Assembly: GCA_027592105.1 (NCBI GenBank)
Contig: JAQCLA010000037.1
Coordinates: 1-13,872 of the forward strand
Reading direction: 5' to 3'
From: Pseudomonadota bacterium
GTDB lineage: Bacteria; Pseudomonadota; Alphaproteobacteria; Rhodobacterales; Rhodobacteraceae
DNA length: 13,872 bases
In this document: one piece after another, positions 6,571 through 13,009 of the stretch
Layout of the letters: every line of letters begins with the position of its first letter
How positions within the stretch are numbered: the first letter of the stretch is position 1
Notes under the pieces: generated by a model
Database searches by the model: none
Seen by the model: only the letters and a program-made list of their open reading frames with translations
What the model was told of the DNA's origin: nothing
Translations under genes and position numbers: made by a program

Positions 6571-7866
6571 ATGGCACATTCGACACGCACCGCCAGCCTG
6601 ACGATCGATGGCAAGACCTATGAATTGCCGATCCACTCGCCGACCGCCGGTCCCGATGTCATCGACATCACCAAGCTCTATGCGCAAGCGGGCGTGTTCA
6701 CCCATGATCCGGGCTTCACCTCGACCTCCGCCTGCGACAGCCAGATCACCTTCATCGATGGTGACAAGGGCGAGCTGATGCATCGCGGCTACCCTATCGA
6801 CCAGCTGGCCGAGAAATCCCATTACCTCGAGGTCTGCTACCTGCTCCTTTACGGCGAACTGCCCTCGGCGGCCGAGCTGGAAAAGTTCGAAACCACGATC
6901 ACGCGTCACACGATGATCCACGAGCAGATGCACAATTTCTTCCGGGGCTTCCGCCGCGATGCGCATCCGATGGCGACCATGGTGGGCGTGGTCGGCGCCA
7001 TGTCGGCCTTCTATCATGACAGCACCGATACCAACGATGCCCACCAGCGCGAGATCGCATCCCATCGCCTGATCGCCAAGATGCCCACCATCGCTGCGAT
7101 GGCCTATAAATATTCGATCGGTCAGCCCTTCGTCTATCCGCGCAACGATCTGGATTACGCCTCGAACTTCCTGCGCATGTGCTTTGCCGTTCCGGCCGAG
7201 GATTACGTCGTCGATCCGATCCTTGCCCGCGCGATGGACCGCATCTTCACGCTGCATGCCGACCATGAACAAAACGCCTCCACCTCGACGGTGCGTCTTG
7301 CCTCGTCTTCGGGTGCCAATCCCTTTGCCTGCATCGCGGCGGGCATCGCCTGCCTTTGGGGCCCCGCGCATGGCGGTGCCAATCAGGCCTGCCTCGAGAT
7401 GCTCAAGGAAATCGGCTCGGTCGACCGCATTCCCGAATTCATCGCGCGCGCCAAGGACAAGAATGACCCCTTCCGCCTGATGGGCTTTGGCCACCGGGTC
7501 TATAAAAACTTCGATCCGCGCGCGACAGTGATGAAGAAATCCGCCGATGAGGTGCTCGATCTCTTGGGCGTGGAGAACAACCCGCTTCTGCAAATCGCCA
7601 AGGAGCTGGAGCGCATCGCGGTGCAAGATGATTACTTCATCGAGAAAAAGCTCTTCCCCAATGTCGATTTCTATTCCGGCATCATCCTCGAGGCGATGGG
7701 CTTTCCCACGGCCATGTTCACGCCGATTTTCGCCGTTTCGCGCACGGTCGGCTGGATTTCGCAGTGGAAAGAACAGCTTGCCGATCCCGCGATGAAGATC
7801 GGCCGCCCGCGCCAGCTCTATATGGGCGAGACGCTGCGCGACTATGTCGAGATCGAGAACCGCTGA
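6571..7866 (+). CDS. gltA: Citrate synthase (type II)
   Basis: It condenses acetyl-CoA with oxaloacetate to citrate, the entry step of the TCA cycle. The 431-residue protein has the length of the hexameric, NADH-sensitive type II enzymes of Gram-negative bacteria and the usual N-terminal beta domain (about 1-50). The catalytic triad is visible: His267 in WGPAHGGAN, His308 in MGFGHRVYKNFDPRA and Asp366 in FPNVDFYSG. The start has an excellent ribosome-binding site, AAGGGGA at 6559-6565, 5 bp upstream. The 108 bp behind gltX contain no promoter I can defend, so it is either co-transcribed with gltX or uses a promoter of unrecognised type. Transcription should end at the hairpin at 7890-7914. 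Confidence 0.98.
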   Translation: MAHSTRTASLTIDGKTYELPIHSPTAGPDVIDITKLYAQAGVFTHDPGFTSTSACDSQITFIDGDKGELMHRGYPIDQLAEKSHYLEVCYLLLYGELPSAAELEKFETTITRHTMIHEQMHNFFRGFRRDAHPMATMVGVVGAMSAFYHDSTDTNDAHQREIASHRLIAKMPTIAAMAYKYSIGQPFVYPRNDLDYASNFLRMCFAVPAEDYVVDPILARAMDRIFTLHADHEQNASTSTVRLASSSGANPFACIAAGIACLWGPAHGGANQACLEMLKEIGSVDRIPEFIARAKDKNDPFRLMGFGHRVYKNFDPRATVMKKSADEVLDLLGVENNPLLQIAKELERIAVQDDYFIEKKLFPNVDFYSGIILEAMGFPTAMFTPIFAVSRTVGWISQWKEQLADPAMKIGRPRQLYMGETLRDYVEIENR

Positions 7867-7889
7867 ACCCGGCGAGAAAACCGACGATG

Positions 7890-7914
7890 GGCCGCCCCCA
7901 AGGGGCGGCCTTTT
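7890..7914 (+). terminator. Intrinsic terminator of gltA
   Basis: A perfect 9-bp GC-rich stem (GGCCGCCCC at 7890-7898, GGGGCGGCC at 7902-7910) encloses a CAA loop and is followed at once by TTTT (7911-7914). It lies 23 bp after the gltA stop codon, the usual place for a Rho-independent terminator. Confidence 0.9.
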
Positions 7915-7923
7915 CGCATCTCA

Positions 7924-7981
7924 CAGCTTCTTCGTTTCATAAATATCCCCGCCGGAGGCATTGAAGTTTCTGCCCCGCCGG
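7924..7981. repeat. Probable dispersed intergenic motif with a local 9-bp direct repeat
   Basis: An AT-rich segment (GCTTCTTCGTTTCATAAATA, starting near 7926) runs directly into CCCCGCCGGAGGC (7947-7959). CCCCGCCGG returns at 7973-7981, giving two direct copies 17 bp apart. On the minus strand it reads GCCTCCGGCGGGGATATTTA. From memory, sequences of this form recur between genes in many Rhodobacterales genomes; I cannot count copies here, and no full second copy is in this window. No function is assigned. The rest of the roughly 100-bp gap holds only the ribosome-binding site of the next gene. Confidence 0.45.
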
Positions 7982-8014
7982 TGAAACCTGCCCCAATATG
8001 CGGAGCAAGGCGAC

Positions 8015-8953
8015 ATGACAGCCAAGATCATCATCGACACCGACCCCGGCCAAGATGACGCCGTGGCGATCCTTTTGGCCTTGGCCAGCCCCGACGAAAT
8101 TACGGTGCTGGGCATCACCGCTGTGGCAGGCAATGTGCCGCTTACGCTGACGGAGAAGAACGCGCGCATCATCTGCGAATTGGCGGGGCGGCCCGATATC
8201 GCGGTCTTTGCAGGCTGCGACAGGCCGCTGGTGCAGCCGCTGGTCACCGCCGAACATGTACATGGCAAGACCGGGCTTGATGGCATCGCGCTGCCCGATC
8301 CCACCATGCTGCTGCAAGCCGCCCATGCCGTCGATTTCATCATCGACACGCTTCGCGCGGAACCTTCGGGCAGTGTTACGCTCTGCCCACTCGGCCCGCT
8401 GACCAATATCGCCACAGCCTTCACCCGCGCCCCCGATATCATGGCCCGCGTGAAAGAGATCGTCTTGATGGGTGGCGCCTATTTCGAAGTGGGCAACATC
8501 ACGCCCGCCGCCGAATTCAACATCTATGTCGACCCGGAAGCCGCTGAAATCGTGTTTCAATCCGGCGTGTCGCTGGTGGTCATGCCGCTTGATGTCACCC
8601 ATAAGGTGCTGACTACCCGGCCCCGCATCGACGCGATACGCGCCATAGGCAGCCCCGTGGCCCATGCAGTTGCCTCATGGACCGATTTCTTCGAACGCTT
8701 TGACATGGCGAAATACGGGGCCGAGGGCGCGCCGCTGCATGACCCCTGCGTCATCGCCTATCTCTTGGCGCCCGGGCTGTTCACCGGCAGGCATATCAAT
8801 GTGGAGATCGAAACCACCTCACCCCTGACGCGCGGCATGACGGTTGCCGATTGGTGGGGTGTGACCAAGCGGCCCAAGAATGCGATGTTCATGGGCGATG
8901 TCGATGCGGCGGGCTTCTACAATCTTCTGACAGGGCGCCTCGCCCGGCTCTGA
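8015..8953 (+). CDS. Nucleoside hydrolase (inosine/uridine-preferring family)
   Basis: The enzyme splits the N-glycosidic bond of ribonucleosides to free base and ribose for salvage. The 312-residue protein has the family's calcium- and ribose-binding signature DTDPGQDDA at 8-16. Further motifs are HGKTGLDG from His83, PLGPLTNIA at 125-133, MGGAYF near 152, AEFN ending at Asn169 and HDP at 242-244. The two histidines (83 and 242) fit group I enzymes, which include the pyrimidine-preferring RihA/RihB type, and DVTHK near 193-197 points the same way. Substrate preference cannot be settled from sequence alone, so I give no symbol. No signal peptide is seen, so it should be cytoplasmic. GGAG (8002-8005) and AAGG (8007-8010) precede the ATG. 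selO follows after 52 bp and may share the transcript. Confidence 0.93.
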   Translation: MTAKIIIDTDPGQDDAVAILLALASPDEITVLGITAVAGNVPLTLTEKNARIICELAGRPDIAVFAGCDRPLVQPLVTAEHVHGKTGLDGIALPDPTMLLQAAHAVDFIIDTLRAEPSGSVTLCPLGPLTNIATAFTRAPDIMARVKEIVLMGGAYFEVGNITPAAEFNIYVDPEAAEIVFQSGVSLVVMPLDVTHKVLTTRPRIDAIRAIGSPVAHAVASWTDFFERFDMAKYGAEGAPLHDPCVIAYLLAPGLFTGRHINVEIETTSPLTRGMTVADWWGVTKRPKNAMFMGDVDAAGFYNLLTGRLARL

Positions 8954-8972
8954 CCCTTCCCCCAGCAACCAA

Positions 8973-8992
8973 GCCCGCCTATCTTGGCGGGC
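8973..8992 (+). promoter_or_regulatory. Intercistronic hairpin before selO
   Basis: GCCCGCC (8973-8979) and GGCGGGC (8986-8992) form a perfect 7-bp stem around the loop TATCTT. No run of T follows on the plus strand, so it is a poor intrinsic terminator. It ends 2 bp before the AAGGA ribosome-binding site of selO (8995-8999). It may lower transcription or translation of selO relative to the upstream gene, or mark an RNA processing site. The structure is clear; the role is a guess. Confidence 0.5.
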
Positions 8993-9005
8993 CAAAGGAT
9001 TGCCC

Positions 9006-10448
9006 ATGACCGCCCAATTTCCCTTCGATAACAGCTACGCAAACTTGCCCGAGCGTTTCTTTACGCGGCAAGCCCCCGCCTCGGTCGCAGCCCCCCGGTT
9101 GATTGCGGTCAATCGCGCGCTGGCGGCACGGCTGGGCATCACCCTGCCCGAGGATGTGACCGAGGTGGCCCAGATTTTTTCCGGCAACGCGCTGCCCCAT
9201 GGTGCCGATCCCTTGGCTCAGGTCTATGCCGGCCACCAGTTCGGCGGCTGGTCGCCGCAGCTGGGTGATGGGCGCGCAATTCTCTTGGGTGAGGTTCTGG
9301 CCCCTGATGGCGCGCGCTTCGATATCCAGCTCAAGGGATCGGGGCGCACGCCTTATAGCCGCATGGGCGATGGGCGCGCAGCACTGGGACCGGTCTTGCG
9401 CGAATATATCATTTCCGAGGCGATGGCGGCTTTGGGCGTGCCCACGACCCGCGCACTCGCGGCCGTCATGACGGGCGAGACCGTGCTGCGCGAGCGCGCC
9501 TTACCCGGCGCGGTCTTTACCCGCGTGGCCGCCTCCCATATCCGGATCGGCACCTTCCAATATTTCGCCGCCCGCCGGGACACCGAGGCGCTCGCGGCGC
9601 TCTGCACGCATACCATCGCGCGCCATTATCCCGGGGCCGATGGCCCACTTGGCTTGCTGAATGCTGTAATCGATGCGCAAGCCCGGCTGATTGCCGCTTG
9701 GATGGGTCTGGGCTTCATCCACGGGGTGATGAACACCGACAATATGACACTTTCGGGGGAAACCATCGATTACGGCCCCTGCGCCTTCATGGATGACTAC
9801 CACCCCGACACGGTGTTTTCCTCGATCGACCAGTTCGGCCGCTATGCCTATGCCAACCAGCCACAGATCGCGGTCTGGAACCTTGCGCAGCTGGCCACGG
9901 CACTTTTGCCCCTGATCCCCGACCGCGAGGCGGCAATCGACAGCTTCACCGCTGCGATCAACGGCTTCTCGGATCGTTTCGATGCGGCATGGGACGGCGT
10001 GTTGCGCGCCAAGCTGGGTTTTGCCACGCAGGCCGAGGGAGATGGCGCACTCGCGCGCGATCTCTTGGCGATCATGGCCGAAAACAGTGCCGATTTCACG
10101 AATACCTTTCGCGCGCTCTCTGGCACCGATCCACGCCGCGCGCGCGATCAACTCATCGACCCCTCCGCCCTCGATCCTTGGCTCGCGCGCTGGCACGAAC
10201 GGCTTGCCATGGAGAACCGGTGCGCGGTTGACCGCATCGCGGCGATGCAGGGCACCAACCCCGCACGCATCCCGCGCAACCACCGCGTGGAAGAGGCGAT
10301 CCAAGCCGGCATCTCGGATGATTTCGCCCCGTTTGAACGGCTCATGGCCGCATTGGCGATGCCCTTTGGCGACGATCCGGATTTTGCCGCATATGCACAA
10401 CCACCCAGCGAAAGCGAACGCGTCACGGCCACTTTCTGCGGCACCTAA
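9006..10448 (+). CDS. selO: Protein adenylyltransferase SelO (YdiU family)
   Basis: SelO has a pseudokinase fold that binds ATP upside down and transfers AMP to Ser/Thr/Tyr of target proteins; in E. coli it is linked to redox stress and targets such as glutaredoxin and TCA-cycle enzymes. The 480-residue protein has YAGHQFGGWSPQLGDGRA near 74-91 and QLKGSGRTPYSR near 108-119, whose Lys110 is an ATP ligand. NTDNM (Asp245, Asn246) and DYGP (Asp255) supply the catalytic and metal-binding residues. The chain ends TFCGT, with Cys478 third from the end, the position of selenocysteine in animal SelO. ATG 9006 is chosen over an in-frame TTG at 9000 because AAGGA (8995-8999) lies 6 bp before it. The gene faces a convergent transporter gene. 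Confidence 0.96.
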   Translation: MTAQFPFDNSYANLPERFFTRQAPASVAAPRLIAVNRALAARLGITLPEDVTEVAQIFSGNALPHGADPLAQVYAGHQFGGWSPQLGDGRAILLGEVLAPDGARFDIQLKGSGRTPYSRMGDGRAALGPVLREYIISEAMAALGVPTTRALAAVMTGETVLRERALPGAVFTRVAASHIRIGTFQYFAARRDTEALAALCTHTIARHYPGADGPLGLLNAVIDAQARLIAAWMGLGFIHGVMNTDNMTLSGETIDYGPCAFMDDYHPDTVFSSIDQFGRYAYANQPQIAVWNLAQLATALLPLIPDREAAIDSFTAAINGFSDRFDAAWDGVLRAKLGFATQAEGDGALARDLLAIMAENSADFTNTFRALSGTDPRRARDQLIDPSALDPWLARWHERLAMENRCAVDRIAAMQGTNPARIPRNHRVEEAIQAGISDDFAPFERLMAALAMPFGDDPDFAAYAQPPSESERVTATFCGT

Positions 10449-10489
10449 GGCTTCTTCATAACCAAAATGTGCAAAACTGGCCGCCGCAC

Positions 10490-10513
10490 GCGATTATTTC
10501 TACGAATAATCGC
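10490..10513. terminator. Perfect AT-rich inverted repeat between convergent genes
   Basis: GCGATTATT (10490-10498) and AATAATCGC (10505-10513) are exact reverse complements around the 6-base spacer TCTACG. It lies in the 72-bp gap between the stops of selO (+) and the transporter (-), so a bidirectional terminator is the simplest reading. Neither strand has a clean T run directly after the stem, and the arms are much richer in A/T than the surroundings. A protein-binding site is therefore also possible. Confidence 0.45.
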
Positions 10514-10520
10514 AGCCCGG

Positions 10521-11411
10521 TCAGCTGCGCGTGGGTTTGTTGATCATGATCAGCCCCGCCACCACCAGCGCCAAGGCCAACAAGATCCCGCCCCCGACGT
10601 TTTCGCCCAGCAATAACCAGCCCAAGCCCACGCCGAAGACAGGCGACAAAAAGCTGAACGCCGCAACCGACGCCGAGGGGTAGATCGACAAAAGCCACAG
10701 CCAAGCCAAGAACCCCGCCGAGACGATCACCACGATCTGAAAGCCAAGCCCCGCCCAATGGATCCACGTCGGATCGCGAAAAAACGGCCCAAAAGCAAAG
10801 GCCGCCATCGCCAAAAGCGGCACCGAGACCGCCAACTGCCAGACCAGCTGCATCTCGGGGCGCACATCGCGCAGGCGCGAGGCCTTGGCCAATACCGGGA
10901 TCCCCGCCCATGCGATGGCGGCCACAAGCGCGCAAAGATCGCCGAGAAGCGATCCCGCCGCCTCTGCCCCGCCGCGCAGCACCAGCGCCAAGACAACCCC
11001 TTCAAAGGCCAACACCAACCCCGCCCCCTTTGGCCCGGTGATCCGCTCGCCCGGGATCACGACATGCCCGATCAACGCCAGCCAAAGCGGCATGGAATAA
11101 AAGATGATGGCCGAACGTGTGACCGTGGTCAGATCGAGCGCGACGAAAAGACAGATGAACTCGACCGCGAAACAGGCCTCCATGGCCAGCCCCGGCAAAA
11201 CCGTGCCTTGCGGCAGGCTGAGCGGGATCGCGCGAAACCGCATCCATGCCAAGAGGCAAATCAACCCACCCGCCGAGCGCAAAGCGGCGAAGAACACCGG
11301 CTGAAGCCCCTCGTTGACCACCGCGATCACGACTTGGTTGAACGCCAGCAATGCCGCGAAACCCGTCAGCGCCGCGGCACCAAAGGCATCGATCCTGTCC
11401 TTGGCCGGCAT
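10521..11411 (-). CDS. EamA/DMT-family membrane transporter
   Basis: This 296-residue protein belongs to the drug/metabolite transporter superfamily, inner-membrane exporters with ten helices made of two EamA repeats of five. Hydrophobic stretches alternate with short polar loops along the whole length. The end of the first repeat is recognisable at RSAIIFYSMPLWLALIGHVV followed by GERIT, and the second repeat ends with AAFSFLSPVFGVGLGWLLLGE followed by a last helix. The substrate is unknown; family members export amino acids, metabolites or drugs. An open frame extends upstream to 11570, but ATG 11411 is preferred because AAGGGAGA (11417-11424 on this strand) lies 5 bp before it and the extension has no membrane character. 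It diverges from the fur-like gene across 102 bp. Confidence 0.88.
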   Translation of the reverse strand: MPAKDRIDAFGAAALTGFAALLAFNQVVIAVVNEGLQPVFFAALRSAGGLICLLAWMRFRAIPLSLPQGTVLPGLAMEACFAVEFICLFVALDLTTVTRSAIIFYSMPLWLALIGHVVIPGERITGPKGAGLVLAFEGVVLALVLRGGAEAAGSLLGDLCALVAAIAWAGIPVLAKASRLRDVRPEMQLVWQLAVSVPLLAMAAFAFGPFFRDPTWIHWAGLGFQIVVIVSAGFLAWLWLLSIYPSASVAAFSFLSPVFGVGLGWLLLGENVGGGILLALALVVAGLIMINKPTRS

Positions 11412-11513
11412 GCTGTTCTCCCTTGCGCGATCCGCCACGGCGGTCGCGTCTTTTCTCGCGCGTACAAATCCCGTAAACCATCCACCGAGATCCGCAATCC
11501 CCGAGGGCTGTGC

Positions 11514-11927
11514 ATGAACGACACGATCGAGGCGCGTTGTGAGGCCAAGGGCCTGCGCATGACCGAACAACGCCGCGTGATCGCACAGGTGTTAGAGGCC
11601 GCGACCGACCATCCCGATGTGGAAGAGCTTTATCTTCGCGCAAGCGCCCGCGATCCGCGCATCTCGATTGCCACGGTCTATCGCACTGTCAAACTCTTCG
11701 AGGAATCGGGCATTCTCGAGCGGTTAGAATTCGGCGACGGCCGCGCCCGCTACGAAGATGCCGAGCGCGACCATCACGACCATCTGATCGACATGCATTC
11801 AGGTGAGGTGATCGAATTCGTCGACCCCGAGATCGAGGCGCTGCAAGAAAAGATCGCGGCCAAGCTGGGCTATCGGCTCAAAGGCCATAAGCTCGAGCTT
11901 TACGGCGTGCCGATCCGCAAAAGCTAA
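11514..11927 (+). CDS. fur: Fur-family metal-responsive regulator (Fur/Mur)
   Basis: A 137-residue DNA-binding protein of the Fur family. In Rhodobacterales the closest characterised relatives (Fur/Mur) respond mainly to manganese, and also iron, and control Mn uptake. The N-terminal winged helix includes GLRMTEQRRVIAQVLEAA (13-30), and ISIATVYRTVKLFEESGIL (50-68) is the recognition helix region. The C-terminal metal-binding and dimerisation half contains DHHDHLIDMHSGEVIEF (86-102) with the typical His cluster. It lacks the CxxC zinc site of many Fur proteins, having only Cys9, and lacks the HHH haem motif of Irr, which argues against Irr. ATG 11514 is set by GAGGG at 11503-11507; the open frame running far upstream in the same phase is antisense to the transporter and not coding. 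The 102-bp divergent region holds CCGCC-AC-GGCGG (11432-11443) but no clear promoter or Fur box. Confidence 0.9.
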   Translation: MNDTIEARCEAKGLRMTEQRRVIAQVLEAATDHPDVEELYLRASARDPRISIATVYRTVKLFEESGILERLEFGDGRARYEDAERDHHDHLIDMHSGEVIEFVDPEIEALQEKIAAKLGYRLKGHKLELYGVPIRKS

Positions 11928-12046
11928 GGCCGCGGCACCTCGCTGGCAGCGCAATGGCGTAACTTGGGAAAGATGACTGCCATCTTGGCGCTTTCATCGC
12001 CCCGGCGCGCAGGCTAAGCCAAAGGAGACAGGCGAAAAAGGCGGCG

Positions 12047-12916
12047 ATGATGGACAATCTCAAAGGCATGGCGTGGATGACGCTGGCCATGCTGGCCTTC
12101 GCGCTGACCGACATGTTCATGGTCTTTGCCGCGCGCGAAATGCCCGTCTGGCAAATCTTGTTTCTGTTTGGCACGGGCGGTGCGGTTTTGTTCGGGCTCT
12201 GGGCGCGCCTGCAAGGGCATCGCTGGCTCAGCCCCGTCTTGCTGATGCGCCCTGTGATGCTGCGCAATCTGGCCGAGGTGTTTGCCACCGTCTGCTTCGT
12301 CATCGCGCTTTCACGTATTCCGCTCTCGACGCTTTCGGCGGTGATCCAAGCCAATCCGCTCTTGGTGACATTGGGGGCGGCCATCTTCTTGGGCGAAAAG
12401 GTCGGCTGGCGGCGGTGGTTGGCCATCGCCATCGGCTTGGCGGGGGTGCTTTTGATACTGCGCCCCGGTGCCGAAAGCTTTGATCCCGATATTCTTTATG
12501 CGGTGGCCGCCGCCATCGGCCTGTCGCTGCGCGATCTGGCGACGCGGCCTGTGCCCAAATCGGTGCCGACCCCGCTTTTGGCCAGCTACAGCTTTGCCGC
12601 ACTCGCGATTGCGGGGGGGGCTGTCTTGCTCATTTCGGGCGGTTGGGTCTGGCCCAGCCCGATGATCGGGCTCTCCATCCCGGCGTCCATCCTTTTGGGC
12701 ATGGTCGCCTATTTCGCGATCACCGCCGCCATGCGCGTAGGCGAGATCGCGGCTGTCACACCATTTCGCTACACAAGGCTGGTTTTTGCCTTTTTCATCG
12801 CGCTGGTCGTCTTTGATGAAAGCATCGATGGGCTGACATTGCTGGGTGTGGCCATCGTCATCGCCACTGGGCTTTACAGCCTGTGGCGCGAGCGACAGTT
12901 GCGCCACGCTGCTTGA
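12047..12916 (+). CDS. EamA/DMT-family membrane transporter (second, distinct copy)
   Basis: A 289-residue inner-membrane protein of the drug/metabolite transporter superfamily with about ten hydrophobic segments in two EamA repeats. The first repeat ends in LSTLSAVIQANPLLVTLGAAIFLGEKVGWRRW, the conserved GEK turn being followed by the fifth helix. The second repeat ends near AVTPFRYTRLVFAFFIALVVFDESID. The FRYTRL stretch resembles the RarD/S-adenosylmethionine-uptake-like branch, but the substrate cannot be read from sequence. It differs clearly from the transporter at 10521-11411, so the two are not a recent duplication. The ATG has AAGG (12038-12041) as ribosome-binding site; a second ATG follows immediately at 12050. 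It lies 119 bp after the fur-like gene, a gap with only short GC-rich palindromes. Confidence 0.88.
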   Translation: MMDNLKGMAWMTLAMLAFALTDMFMVFAAREMPVWQILFLFGTGGAVLFGLWARLQGHRWLSPVLLMRPVMLRNLAEVFATVCFVIALSRIPLSTLSAVIQANPLLVTLGAAIFLGEKVGWRRWLAIAIGLAGVLLILRPGAESFDPDILYAVAAAIGLSLRDLATRPVPKSVPTPLLASYSFAALAIAGGAVLLISGGWVWPSPMIGLSIPASILLGMVAYFAITAAMRVGEIAAVTPFRYTRLVFAFFIALVVFDESIDGLTLLGVAIVIATGLYSLWRERQLRHAA

Positions 12917-12945
12917 ACCATTGGCCGCAGCACGGGCTGGCGCAA
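12899..12945 (+). terminator. Two-tier inverted repeat at the transporter's 3' end
   Basis: TTGCGCCA (12899-12906) and TGGCGCAA (12938-12945) are exact reverse complements. Inside them GCTGC (12908-12912) and GCAGC (12927-12931) form a second stem around a 14-base loop. The structure starts within the last codons of the transporter and ends just before the eno promoter. It could end transcription or protect the 3' end. There is no T run, so an intrinsic terminator is uncertain. Confidence 0.35.
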
Positions 12946-12950
12946 TCCCC

Positions 12951-12979
12951 TTCGCATGTGCGGCAAGGCTTGCTATAGA
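12951..12979 (+). promoter_or_regulatory. Sigma-70-like promoter of eno
   Basis: TTCGCA (12951-12956) is followed after 17 bp by TATAGA (12974-12979). Each matches the sigma-70 consensus at four or more of six positions, and the CTTGC-TATAGA stretch is typical of housekeeping promoters in this group. The predicted start lies about 25 bp before the eno ATG, giving a short leader. Confidence 0.55.
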
Positions 12980-13009
12980 GCGGCCAAATCCGACCCAAGG
13001 GGACAATCC

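Noticed and set aside
6319..7626. A 435-codon minus-strand frame antisense to gltA, and a similar 375-codon frame antisense to gltX (4966-6093)
   Set aside because: Both lie opposite highly conserved enzymes whose catalytic motifs are intact, and neither resembles a known protein.
10490..10513. Possible dif-like recombination site (two arms with a 6-bp centre)
   Set aside because: The inner arms do not match the XerC/XerD pattern (CATAA-N6-TTATG), and the outer flanks show no second half of the sites.
10758..11513. An open frame in phase with and upstream of the Fur-like gene that would make a 389-residue protein
   Set aside because: The upstream part is antisense to the EamA transporter and is low-complexity and basic. 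A good ribosome-binding site and the normal Fur N-terminus fix the start at 11514.
11928..12046. Short palindromes (GCCGCGGC; CGCT-GGC-AGCG) after the Fur-like gene as a terminator
   Set aside because: The stems are at most 4 bp with a loop, there is no T run, and such short palindromes are common in GC-rich DNA.
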